This document shows positions 21,786 to 32,787 of a stretch of 64,000 nucleotides of DNA, piece by piece (position 1 is the first letter of the stretch; every line of letters begins with the position of its first letter). Made by a program: the position numbers and the translations under genes. The notes below the pieces were generated by a model. That model saw only the letters and a program-made list of their open reading frames with translations. It ran no database searches and was not told the DNA's origin. Origin of the DNA: Oidiodendron maius Zn (taxonomy: Eukaryota > Ascomycota > Leotiomycetes > Myxotrichaceae); contig KN832882.1 of NCBI GenBank assembly GCA_000827325.1, positions 1,314,689-1,378,688 of the forward strand, read 5' to 3'.

Positions 21786-22321
21786 TTTATAACAAGACTG
21801 GGAGGCAGAGGGGGTGGAACTAAAGAGATTGGCAATAAGAGAGGGAGAGTTCTTCTCTTATGAAAAAGACAAAGATTCCAAGTAGATTGAAGTGCAAATT
21901 CAAGTGAGAAATAACAATACCAGCGGGCTCAAGCTTGGTTTTTATACACGATGGCAGAGTGAACGTGCTGAGCTAGATTACTGATCGAGATCCTTCGTCT
22001 TCACATATGTAATATCTCAACCTTCCTCCTGTATGCGGACCTTCCCATACAATCCAGTCGCTTAGTGGACTGATATCGAATTAGTCAGTTCAATACAGCT
22101 TCATGATGGGGGGACGGGACAAAAATGTCCCGCCAAACTGATTCAGTACTAGTCTCCGCAAATGAGTTTGCCACTTTGTTCACGTAATCCACCTGGAAAT
22201 ATAAGCGACACCACTGTGTGGCTTACTCGAATACAGCCAGTCTCGGAGGGTTTCAAAAGACGGCACGACCCCATATTCCTTTGTATTAGAGCTCTCAGTC
22301 GGGCTCAGAGTGAAAATAGAA
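21786..22321. promoter_or_regulatory. Divergent promoter region NmrA-like / Zn2Cys6
   Basis: The intergenic region shared by the two divergent genes. TATA-like strings sit near each side (21941-21946 on the minus strand, ATATAAGCG near 22199-22207 on the plus strand). A perfect palindrome at 22115-22132 is listed separately. Confidence 0.55.
22115..22132. promoter_or_regulatory. Perfect inverted repeat CGG-N12-CCG, putative Zn2Cys6 site
   Basis: CGGGACA AAAA TGTCCCG: 7-bp arms with no mismatch around AAAA. The ends are the CGG/CCG triplets that dimeric Zn2Cys6 regulators bind. It lies 190 bp upstream of the regulator ATG and 330 bp upstream of the NmrA-like ATG. Inference: autoregulation and control of the partner gene. 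Confidence 0.55.
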
Positions 22322-23479
22322 ATGTCCAATGAGCAGAGAGTGACCCTCTCTAAGGCTTGTGATCAATGCATCCAAGCCAAGCGGAAATGCAGCCGCAGTC
22401 TCCCGAGGTGTCAGCGATGCTCTGCGAGGAAAATTGCCTGCAAATATAAGAATATACCACTCGACGGAAAGATTTTACCTCCGAGAGCGACGGCTTTGGT
22501 AGATGCACATCGTTCCGAGCGTAGCCAAGATGATGACACTACAATAAACTCACCCTTTTTCAGAGGCCTGGCCAGAACAATGAGGAAGTACTATTCGTCA
22601 AATCACACACTCCCAAGGTTATCGAGGACACATGAGTTGGAGCCTGAAATTATTCTGGCCATGGATAAGCCAACAGTCAATTATCTCTTGGACCACTTTA
22701 AGAGCTTCCCAATGGTAGTCATCCAGACCGGCGGGGCACCATTCATCCACCCACAGCTCTATCAAGATGGCCACCCACCCTGCTTACAAAATATAGTCGC
22801 ACTCTGCAACATATACGTCCATTTAAATCCCTCTAATTTCCATATACTGCCCTCAGTTATATCACACTCCACAAAAGTCCTCCTCGGCTCTCGGCCCACG
22901 CTACACACATTCAAATCCAAACTTGCCTTCGTCCAGTCGCTCATTCTCCTCCAAATTATAACACTCTTTTCCCCCTCTCCGCCAATTACCACAATCCTCC
23001 GCCAGCAAGCCGAGAACAGAGTATCACTACTAAGATCTCTTGTCATGGATCTCTACTACTCAACCCCGGCGAGCCTACCGTCCGCTATGCCTCCGTATGA
23101 TGCATGGATTTTGGCTGAATCTTGTCGCCGGACAATCCACGTGGCTCATATAATACAAGGAGTATATCTGATGCTGACTAGGGGAAGTTTCAAACTCACC
23201 ATGTTTGTCAAAGCATTGCCACTATGTGGGAACTTGGGACGATGGGAGCTCGAGCCATCGGCTTGCGGCGAGCGGGGCAATACGGCAGGGCCCGAAGGCG
23301 GGAATATTGGGCAGTTAGACGCGGGACTTATAAGCTACAGGGAATTAGTTGATATGTGGGACAATGATGAGGTTAAGCAACTTGACCTATTTGAGGAGAT
23401 GTTAATCGCGGCATGCCATGGGATAGACAGCGTCAAAGGGAAATTCTTGGACTTCCACTCACCTCCACTCAGCGGGTAG
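22322..23479 (+). CDS. Zn2Cys6 transcription factor
   Basis: A 385-residue regulator. The start is ATG at 22322. The open frame runs to a GTG 12 bp upstream. The binuclear zinc cluster is C13-x2-C16-x6-C23-x6-C30-x2-C33-x6-C40 (ACDQCIQAKRKCSRS onward), with basic residues between Cys 2 and 3 as in Gal4-type DNA-binding domains. The rest is helical without the usual long fungal-specific middle homology domain, as in AflR-like regulators of clusters. No intron is needed. It is shorter than many Zn2Cys6 proteins (usually 500-900 residues). The neighbours are an NmrA-like gene (divergent) and an ACS transporter (convergent), so it may be a pathway-specific regulator of the block. Confidence 0.85.
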   Translation: MSNEQRVTLSKACDQCIQAKRKCSRSLPRCQRCSARKIACKYKNIPLDGKILPPRATALVDAHRSERSQDDDTTINSPFFRGLARTMRKYYSSNHTLPRLSRTHELEPEIILAMDKPTVNYLLDHFKSFPMVVIQTGGAPFIHPQLYQDGHPPCLQNIVALCNIYVHLNPSNFHILPSVISHSTKVLLGSRPTLHTFKSKLAFVQSLILLQIITLFSPSPPITTILRQQAENRVSLLRSLVMDLYYSTPASLPSAMPPYDAWILAESCRRTIHVAHIIQGVYLMLTRGSFKLTMFVKALPLCGNLGRWELEPSACGERGNTAGPEGGNIGQLDAGLISYRELVDMWDNDEVKQLDLFEEMLIAACHGIDSVKGKFLDFHSPPLSG

Positions 23480-24078
23480 GATTGAGTACCAATATTAGAT
23501 TAGGAGGTTAAATATGCCTCAGGTTTCAAATTACTGAATAAACAAGTTTATTCTGTTCAAGCATTCTCCCATTAGAATTACTATGCATAAGCAAATTACA
23601 TCAGTCAAGTTTGCACGATCACACATCTTTTTCAAGCGTGTCGACTTGTAGGAAGATTTCAAGATTTGGATCGGCAACCAATAGCCTTGCCGGATTTTTA
23701 TACCTTATATATATCTAGTCCTACCATCAGTGACCAGATTCCGTGCGGAGGTCTAGAATTCCGTAAATTCCCGGCCGGACAAGTTGCGATTTAAGCCTAT
23801 GCGCTCTTGACGTACAGCCTAGGAGCAACTCAGGGATTAAATTCCGACCAGATGCACGAGGGTCTTACTTGCAGTAGTCACTGTGGCGTGTACAAGGATA
23901 ATCAATCGATGAAGATTACTTCGTCTGCAGCCGTAAAAAAGATAACGGTCATAAAGCTACTTTGATGTTACGTTCAAGTGAGAGAAGTCGAAAGCCTCGC
24001 TCTGTCATAAAGTCATGGCGCGACTAGTAAGCTAGAGATTGATAGGACATATTGTGAAAGCTGTACACAAAATTTGAC
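23480..24078. other. Convergent 3' spacer
   Basis: About 600 bp of AT-rich sequence between the regulator and the convergent ACS transporter. No gene or repeat seen. Confidence 0.5.
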
Positions 24079-25715
24079 TCAAAGGATATTGCGGAATCCA
24101 AATCCTTCGTTCTCAACAGCCACATTCCCAGTCTTCTCATCAGTCATTGCGCCGGCAACTTCTGCCTCCCTCTTATCTGCCAGCTTATTTTGCCAATCCA
24201 AATACGTTCTCAGTATCAATGCCAGAATCCCATTGAAAAACATGAATGCTGCGCAAATAGACATACCCTTCACATAATAGGGTCCTTGCACGGAAGGGAA
24301 AATCCTCGTTCCAAGGATAGGTCCACACTGCCCGACCATCTGGAGCAACGCCATACCCGTACCACGCTTGGTATCCGTGCCTTGGTTGTTCAAAACCCAT
24401 GGTAGAATATTAGAAATCGCAGGGAAAACACCGATGGCAGCGAGGAAGATGGCGAAGTAGCGCACGCCAACGCCATGGCAAGTCGCAAGAATAACGTACC
24501 CAACACCGCCGATAATGGACAGAGTGATAATAACAAGACCTCTCTGGCGAGTTCGGTCGGCTATCCAGGTGGTAATAATACAAGTGAGGAAACTAATAAA
24601 GTACGGTGGCGCTGTGAGGCCTTGGGCATGAATGGATGTAAAGCCCATTCCCGTAAGGATAGTAGGAAGAAAGACAGGTAAGGAGGAAAACGACACGTTG
24701 CATGAGAAATACATCAGCTAGTTAGAATTAGTATGTTGACCACCAAAGTATTGGGGTTCGAGCAACTCACCGCAGTCAACCAGTTCTTGATATCGATGAG
24801 TGCGAGGCCGACTTCTTTGAAATTGATGCCGCCAACACGATCACCGCTTTCTTGGCCGACTTGCCGAATGGCACGGGCTCGTGCCACCTCCTTTTCCTCG
24901 GCATCTAGAAATCTGGCTTTCTCGGGAGAATCTGGTAGGAAGAACCAGGCGACAAAGGCCATGAGGATGGACGGGAGACCCTCGACCAAAAATAGCAGCT
25001 TCCAGTTGGTGAGTGCGGAGTGGCCAGAAGTGATGCCATATGCCAACGCGCCTGCGAAGCAAGTCGCGAATGGAGCTGCTGAAAGGAAAATCCCGCATCG
25101 GAGCCCGATCTCACTGCGCATGTAGAAGAAGGAGAGCAAGTACGGAAGACCAGGTCCGTAACCGGCCTCTGCGACCGCCATGAAGAATCTGCAGGCCATC
25201 ATTCCTGACCAGTTGAAAGCTGCTGCCTGGAGAGTTGCTGCAACTCCCCTGAAACTGGTCAGAATATTTTGCGAAAGTTGGATTTAGATCACGAACCATG
25301 TAAAGACGGTGCAAAATGCCCATATATGTGGGGGAACGACCTTCCACATCAGAGCCATCCACTCGAAAAGGATATATGGGATGTAGAAGAGTGTGAGGAG
25401 CCACTGGTACTGGGCGTCCGTCTCATGGATCGAGCCCGGACCTTTACTCAGTCCAGCGGTCTGAGCATTTCCGATGTTGGAACGGTCGAGGAAGGAAACG
25501 AGGTCTAACAGATATTAGGTATGGGCCGAAGTTATGAAGCTAGCCGACGGGGAATTAAGCTTACACAATGCCATTACCAGAGGTATGAGATTCCAATCCA
25601 GCTTGCGCACCACGCGGCGCTGCACCACTGGATCAATATTGACATACTGGTAGCCTTGAGGAGCCTCAGGAGCTTCCACCTGGGCAACTTCTTCGCCTTT
25701 CTCGGAGCTGGCCAT
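24079..25715 (-). CDS. MFS transporter, anion:cation symporter (Dal5/allantoate) family
   Basis: A 12-TM transporter with at least three introns. The start is MASSEKGEEVAQVEAPEAPQ at 25715, followed by RRVVRKLDWNLIPLVMAL (TM1) and, after splicing, YLVSFLDRSNIGNAQTAGL, the TM1-loop signature of the ACS family. MACRFFMAVAEAGYGPGLPY, WKLLFLVEGLPSILMAF then FFLPDSPEKARFL, and PPYFISFLTCIITTWIADR are also typical. Family substrates are organic anions such as allantoate, nicotinate, tartrate or aromatic acids. The location beside a regulator and two GMC oxidoreductases suggests import of a substrate of this block. It looks intact. Confidence 0.85.
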
Positions 25716-27048
25716 GATATAAAGAACTGATGCTGCTCAGAGAGACAGCCAATTTGACGACAAAAAACAGCTTGGTAGAAGGACGTTGAACAAGTTGAAA
25801 TACGGCACGGGACTAATACTTATATGAGTGGGGGGACAGAGTTACACGGCACATTGCAGGTGCGCATTGCCAAGAAGCAAAGACTGGGGGCCCGGGGGGG
25901 GGCCATCGTACGGAGTAGTCCAGTGGCGGGCTTGAGAAGGCTTGATAGCCAGTAGGCACTTGCCGGGGAGTAACGCTTGTCAGGACTCGTGCGGCATGAG
26001 AGAGACGAATGAGAGAAGAAATTACTGAAGAACCCACTGCGATGGAGCTTGACAGTAAGCGCAACGCGGGGCAGTCCGAAATGCTCCCTGACGACTACCG
26101 GATGACTGTCCGATTTGGGCAGACATCGCCGATAGACTGCATACCCCGCAAAAGAAGCCATTTTACAGAAGGCCTTCGTCCCACTTGCCCACCGGGAAAT
26201 GGCCACTGTCCTAACCCCAGTGACACCAACCCCATTGTTAGCAACCAGGGGTGGTTGCTGCTAAGATCCGGCCACTCCTTGGCAAGTGCGGCGTCTGGAA
26301 GTATATTTTTTTTTTTCACAGTAATCCCGAGCGCCTCCGAGCCACCCTCCCACCTTTGAACGGCTATGCTCACAAAGATTTCGGGCCTTCAATGCAGTAA
26401 CGAAAATAATTCGGAGGACATTCGTTTTGACCTTTGTTTTGATGCAGCCCAGGCGAAATAATCTCCCCGCTGGACTTTCCCCACGGTCAAAGATGGGTCA
26501 ATGTGCAAGGTATCTAACTTTGACCCTCCCGGATTTGGATGCGCGAATTACAAGGTAGTGGGTGGCGCATCGAAAGGTCCATATAGGATATCTTGACGCC
26601 AGGGTAAACTATGATACTCATATTGTCTAGGTAGTAATAGTCCTTGTTAATCTAGATTTTGAAGGTACTGACTGGCTCAGTAGAGGACGATGATAGCTTC
26701 GTCATAGATACGCTAGGAATTGCGGAGTAAGGGGCAACCCTAAATATAGAGCGATTGTTTTTAAGACTATTCATTCCGAGACAAGGGGTGAAGGTATGTA
26801 TGCAGTCCCAGATCTCGCGAGGGACCCCTTTAAGAGGGCAGGCACCAAGGACGGCTCTCGCCTTTGTCATTCGTTGGCTTCCTGATCCTCGGCACTAAGG
26901 CTAGACAGCTCGTCGCAGAAGCAGGCACGCACAGAACAGACCTGTCAATCAGCTGAACTTTTTTCTCTATTATAATATTACACTAAGGGTTTGTATATAA
27001 TGTTTCATACGTGGTTCGCTATTTGGCCATGGAATCTTGCGATTCCAC
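25716..27048. other. 1.3-kb spacer
   Basis: It holds the ACS promoter, with GAGTGGGGGGAC near 25825 (CreA-like GTGGGG) and a G/C run around 25886-25905, and an isolated poly-T tract at 26307-26320. Open frames at 26009-26359 and 26652-26870 have no family likeness. Confidence 0.5.
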
Positions 27049-29249
27049 TTACGAGATCTGACTCAAAATAACATCCGCCGCCTTCTCGCCTACCATGTAT
27101 GTCGACAAGAGAGTAAACGTGCCCGGGATCCTTGGGTACACTGAGGCATCGGCGACGCGCAGACCCTGGACACCGCGCACACGGAAACTCGAGTCCAGCA
27201 CGGCCATGTCGTCACCATCGGCGCCGATGGGGCATGTGCACGAGCAGTGATGGCCCCAGGCGGTGTTCTTGACGTAGTCCTGGATGTCTTCAGAGGACTG
27301 GACGGAAGCGCCAGGAAGCACCTCTGTGAAGGGGACGGTCTGGTTACCGAATGCCCAACGGGCGATGCGGATGGACTCGGTGATGGTCTCGAGATCCGCG
27401 GCGTAGTCGCCGGAGCCGGTGTCAAACTTTGGCGAACAGTTAGAATGAGAAAATAGAGCAGGAAAGACAGAGGAAATGTAAAAGTTAGGAGGGAAACTCA
27501 CGTAATTGAAGGTGATCTTTGGTGGGTCGAGGGGATCTGCGGAGGCTAGTTCTACGGTTCCAGCAGTGTTTCGCGGGTGAGACTTCAGCAACGCCCAGGT
27601 CCACACGTTGTGTTTGTCCGTCGCATTGATTGAGTAGCCTGGGAAATATCCTCGGAAATTTACAGGTCCGCCGAAGCCAAACTCGTCGTAGTTGTTGTCG
27701 GGAGACTGGCTGCTCTTGATGAACATGGCAGCAACAAATCCGTTTGAGACGTAGGTCCCACGAGTAATGGCAGCTGTTCCAGCCTCCCATTGCTCGAGGC
27801 ACTCATCTGGCTGTTGCCAATCAAAGGTGCAGCCATCAAGGACAGTGAAGTTTGAATTCGTTTCTCCTTGGACTGCTACTTCGTAGTGATCTTGCAGATT
27901 CGATCCCACGCCAGGAAGGTCCTTCACGACAGGAATGCCAAACTTCTCAAGTTCGGCGGCAGGTCCAACGCCGCTGAGTTTGAGGAGTTGAGGAGAATTG
28001 TAAGTTCCACCGGCAACGATGACTTCTCGAGATGCCGTCGCGCTGCCAGGGATTCCGGGCGCTGCATCTCCTGATCTTTTGTCTGCACGGTATAGACCGG
28101 TGCCGTCGAGAAATGATACACCCGTGGCGATTGGAGTAGGGCCGGAAGTATCGAAGTCGACCTTCGTTGCCAGACAATTCGTACGGATGTCCAGTGGGTA
28201 CGTCTTGGAGCCGTCCTTGTTCACGGCACCGGCCACGGAGACAAGGAACTCGCGAACAGTGTTCCGCGCGCCACTGCTTTCGGCTACGGGGATCTGATAG
28301 AGTGCTTGGGTGCTGTCTCTCGCGGGGCTGTCGGAATTGGCGTCGCCAGCGAGGAAGGTTGCGATATTCAGAACCGTCTCTGTCAAGCCGCCAAGCGCGG
28401 TGAGAGCACCCTGAATCATACTCAGAAGCTTGAGATCTTTGAGAGCGAGGGTGACTGGCGTCGTGTCAATGCCCAGCCAACCACTATAACCGTGCCCGGA
28501 GCTCAGTAAGCTCTGAAGATACTCGTTGCGCTCCAGCTTGACGAAATACTTGCGCATGTTGTCCGGCGTCCAGGAAGCGTCGCCGGTAAGGCTGGCGACA
28601 TATTGGAAATCGTCCTGGTCGGGATAAATAGACACGAGCGCATTGTGAGCCGTGCAGCCACCCAATGTCGCCGCTCGAGGATAGAGAACGCCCTTAATAC
28701 TCGAGCCCGGAGGCGGATCGAGACCGGTGTACTCTCCGCCGTCCGCAGTGTCATACGTGAGTTTGTAGTCCAAGCTCTGGCGCGCGTCGTCCTGGTAGTG
28801 CCTCACCCAAAAATCCCAGGCCAGGTTGGCGTCTTCCGTCACCTTGGCATTGAAGGCGGGGACGCTGTAGTTGAGGTTGTTACCCTGGTCGTCGCCGGCC
28901 TCGATGAGCAGAACGCTATGGCCGGCCAATGCCAGGCGGGCGGCGACGACACCGCCTCCTGCACCGCTGCCGACGACGATGTATTCATGGCCGGTCAGCG
29001 TCACGGATTCGACGCGTCTGTCATGTAGCAGGCCGAGTCAGTACAATCCGCGGCATATCGCATGATGTTGAGGGATGGGCTCCACGCGCAAGCGCCATGA
29101 GTACATATCCGAGTGTCCTCGAATATATATGAAACTTTCATGGAATACGGGGCTGAAAGGATGCGGGGGAAATGGTGCATGCAAGGGGTCACTTACCCAG
29201 CTGCCGCCAGTAGGCCGGTTAGGCACAAAGCAATCCGACGAAACTGCAT
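27049..29249 (-). CDS. Secreted GMC oxidoreductase (AA3-type)
   Basis: A flavoprotein of about 648 residues. Exon 1 (29197-29249) encodes the signal peptide MQFRRIALCLTGLLAAAG. The first intron is 29018-29196 and the second, in frame, is 27427-27501. FAD binding is by VVGSGAGGGVVAARLALAGH with LLIEAG, then YPRAATLGGCTAHNALVSI, SRE-VIVAGGTYNSPQLLKLSGVGP (GMC signature 2) and PGVGSNLQDH. The C-terminal catalytic region is WGHHCSCTCPIG followed by ADASVYPRIPGTFTLLSTYM. The His is present, but the usual second His/Asn before Pro is replaced by GTFTLL, a pattern seen in one GMC subgroup. Oxidation of alcohols or sugars is the family role; substrate unknown. Divergent from the next GMC gene. Confidence 0.85.
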
Positions 29250-29780
29250 CTTGCTCGAGGGACGCAGGGACTCGCTGTAGGGCGAAACATGATCGAATTG
29301 CAGTCTCGTCCTCCTTATATCTGGGCAGAGTCTTATTAACTGCGGATCCCTTCCACTCCGAGCGCGGCCTTCACATGGGGTACGTTCCGGAGTAATCTAC
29401 CCCAAAATACTTGCCCCATTTACCTTGCGCCTCGGCAGGCTGGATCTGGAGCTTATGAAAGACGATTAATCTTGTTTTTTGTTTTGTTTTCTACGCCCGT
29501 GCGGGGTTCACAGCAGATCATTAGCAATTGCGGGAGATCTGTTCAGGGGTTGGCCATCCGGCCCACACGAGCCTTTCAGACTATTGGTTTCCCCCTGATA
29601 TGCCGGCTCACAGAGAATCTCGACATGTGACGAATAACCAGATATCAGAGCCCCAAATCCGGGGTAAAGATATGTAAGGATATGTATCTTTGATTCTAGA
29701 TGTCAATCCGATGAGCTGCCCCATCTGCTCGTCGCTTATTACCTCGAGGGCCATCTCAGCTTTGGTTGCCATATCAAGCT
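29250..29780. promoter_or_regulatory. Bidirectional promoter of the two GMC genes
   Basis: A 531-bp region between divergent starts at 29249 and 29781. It has TCCTTATATCTGG near 29310 (TATA-like), TTTTTTGTTTTGTTTTC near 29474-29490 and an inverted repeat at 29377-29403. Confidence 0.5.
29377..29403. repeat. Short inverted repeat GGGGTA-N15-TACCCC
   Basis: Perfect 6-bp arms at 29377-29382 and 29398-29403. It sits in the divergent promoter, 128 bp from the minus-strand start and 378 bp from the plus-strand start. It could be an operator or chance. Confidence 0.35.
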
Positions 29781-32111
29781 ATGAAGACTTCTTTGTTCCT
29801 TGAATTCGCCTTGGCGTCTCTGGCCCTGGCGGCCCCGTCAACCCACAGGAGGCGTCAGCTAAATGGCTTGCTGGGAAGCCTGGAGGGTATTCTCGGGGTT
29901 GACCAAGTATTCGACTACATCGTGGTTGGCGGTGGTACTGGAGGCTTGACCATTGCAAAGCGTCTGGCTGAGGATCCGTCGGTCACCGTTGCTGTGATTG
30001 AGGCCGGAACGGTATATGAGGTCGCCGATCCTATCATCGCAGAGACGCCAGGTGGTGATACTACGTTTGTGGGAACTACTGAGGTCATGCCAACAGTTGA
30101 TTGGGGCTTTTTTACCGCCCCAGATCCCGCGTCAAATAACCAGAAAAGATCATATACGAGAGGGAAATGTCTGGGTGGCAGGTATGTTCAGATAATGAGA
30201 CCGCAGATCGTACTAATCTGTTTAGCTCGGCAAGGAACTTTATGATATATCAGCGACCGACTACCCAAAGCCTCGACCTTTGGGCTAGCGAAACTGGCGA
30301 CTCATCATATGTAAGATTCTAATAATAATACGAAACGCTATATTGTGTGTTAATGGACGGCCAGACCTTTGATAACTTCCTTCCATACTATCAAAAAGGC
30401 GTCACTTTCACACCACCAGGACCCGATCGTGCTGCGAACGCAACAGCTCTTTTCAATGCTAATGCCTTCACCCCTAGTGGTGAGCCACTTCAGGTACGGT
30501 TGCATGAATATATTAGGGCGAAAGAGCTCTAACAATTCGAACTAGGTTTCGTACCCAAACTATGCTCAGACCTTTAGCAGTATGTGTCGTAGTAATTCCA
30601 TATATTAAATATTAAATTATAAGAATTAATCCCAAATACAAGGCTACCTACAAGGCGGTTTCAACGAGATTGGCATTACAACCATAGAGGATTTTAATAG
30701 CGGCTCACTAATTGGGTGTCAATACTGTGCTACAACTATCGATCCCGCCAACGAAACTCGCGATTCTTCGCAAACATCTTTTCTGGATAGCGCAGCTAGT
30801 GAAGGCCTGACGAACCTCAAAGTCTTCTCTCTAACATTAGCGAAGAAAGTAGTATTCGATTCCAGCAAAAAGGCAACCGGGGTGGGCGTCGAGTCAAACT
30901 TGATTCCTTATACGATCAAGGCTACAAAAGAAGTCATTCTCTCGGCAGGAGCTTTCCAATCCCCTCAACTTCTCATGGTGTCTGGAGTCGGCCCTGCCCA
31001 GCAGCTGCAGCAATTTAATATCCCCATTGTTGTTGACAGTCCTGGTGTTGGACAAAATATGCAAGATCATATCTTTTTCGGTCCGTCATACAGAGTGAAT
31101 CTAGTTACCTTAACGAGAATAGCCAATGACCCGATTTATCTTGCGGAACAAATCGCTATTTGGGCTGCGAATAAAACTGGGTATGCCTACAATTCCCTTC
31201 TCTGCGTCCCTAAAGCCTTGTCAAGAGAGTGTTGCTGGGCTACTATGAGTTCAGCCTCACTAACATGTTCCTCTGTAGGCCGTTCACTAATAACGTGTCG
31301 GATTTCTTGGGATGGGAGAAAGTCCCAGATGATTTACGGTCTTCATTCACCTCTGACGCTCTCGAGGAACTTTCGGCGTTACCAGCTGATTGGCCGGAAA
31401 TCGAGTACATATCTGGAGCTGGATACGTTGGAAACTGGACGAGTCTCCTATTCGGGCGTAAGATCTTCCTCTAATTCCTCCATCACGGCACTCACAGTTT
31501 TTTAGAACCCAAAGATGGGTATCAATACGCTACAATACTCGCAACACTCGTTGCCCCTCAGTCCCGTGGCAATGTTACTCTCCTCTCTGCTGACACAAAT
31601 GATCTCCCCATTATCCATACCCCGGCACTCCAGTCCACTACAGATCAACAAGTAGCCGTCGCCGCTTATAAGCGCACCCGACAGGCGTTCGCCAGTAAAT
31701 TCATGCAGCAGGTAGTTATTGGGGAAGAGTACTTCCCTGGCCCTGACGTGCAAACCGATGAGGAGATACTTGATGTATGCCATCTAGTCTTTCCAGTGTT
31801 GGGCTAAATTTGCTAACCTTCAGAACAGGTTATCAAGGGAAGTCTGCAAACGGTATGGCACGCGAGCAGTACCTGCAAAATGGGAGTTGAAAGCGATAGC
31901 ATGGCTGTGGTTGACAGTCATGCTCGGGTGTATGGTGTTCAGGGACTACGAGTGGTCGATGCCAGCGCCTTTCCCTTTCTACCCCCCGGGCACCCTCAAA
32001 GCACTGTTTGTAAGTTGTATACACACGTTCTTGTTATTTTACAAGTATTAACACGTCTATATAGATGCCCTCGCTGAAAAGGTGGCGGATTTGATAAAAA
32101 ATGGCGAATGA
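29781..32111 (+). CDS. Second secreted GMC oxidoreductase (AA3-type)
   Basis: The start is ATG at 29781 ([20 protein letters not shown], signal peptide). About eight introns of 45-100 bp divide it. After splicing all blocks are in frame: [20 protein letters not shown] (FAD), [20 protein letters not shown] (GMC signature 1), [20 protein letters not shown] (signature 2), [11 protein letters not shown] and, at the end, [11 protein letters not shown] (catalytic His) plus [20 protein letters not shown] with the second His. It ends [10 protein letters not shown]. This layout is that of aryl-alcohol/glucose dehydrogenase-like and versicolorin-B-synthase-like enzymes. Unlike its divergent neighbour it keeps both catalytic residues, so the two are distant paralogues, not a recent duplication. 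Substrate unknown. Confidence 0.85.
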
Positions 32112-32787
32112 TTTGGAGGTCGTCTGGCTTGATTTTTATGACGAAGAAATGAATGTACACGGCCTGTGATAATATTGGTGGAAATAAGTTGATTCGTATA
32201 AATTGTTATATGATGGGTTTCATTAGACGCACAAATGATATAACCAAGAATCAATCTCTATAATAATATGACCGCTATGCTGATAAGACACAAGAGACTG
32301 GAGAGTATCGGCACTCACCAATAGAATCTCGTGATACTCGTGACTAAATTCTTACCAATCCACTGCCTTGTTCCACCGTCGCCTATCCCTCCAAGCCTCT
32401 TCCAACATCAACTTTCCACCATACTTCCCTTTTGCACCCACCATACTTTGCCATGTTATGAATCTGTAATCGCCTTAAGTGCATGAAAGATATGGTCTTG
32501 TAAATCCTTCTTTAATGAGGCTGGAATCTAATTTCCCACCTCCTTACCGCAAAATTGTTTCGCCACTCCCTCTGTCGGCAGATAACGTGCCGGATTTCGT
32601 GAAGCAACATCTCTCCAACGGGATCTATGTAGTTAACCATTCCACAGCCTGTCGATAATTCCGGCATCCACAAGGGCAAAGTTCATGGGAAGCTAACGAC
32701 AAGAACCTGAAATATCCTATATTTCCTTGTCAGAAGAACGAGCACACCCTAAGCTTCGATCTTAACCTGCTGGAAATCGTCGTCAAC
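32112..32787. other. Spacer before the esterase
   Basis: About 675 bp, AT-rich at first and then pyrimidine-rich. No supported gene. Confidence 0.5.

Noticed and set aside
26009-26359. 116-codon frame next to the ACS promoter
   Set aside because: Low-information composition with a poly-T-derived Phe run and no family likeness.
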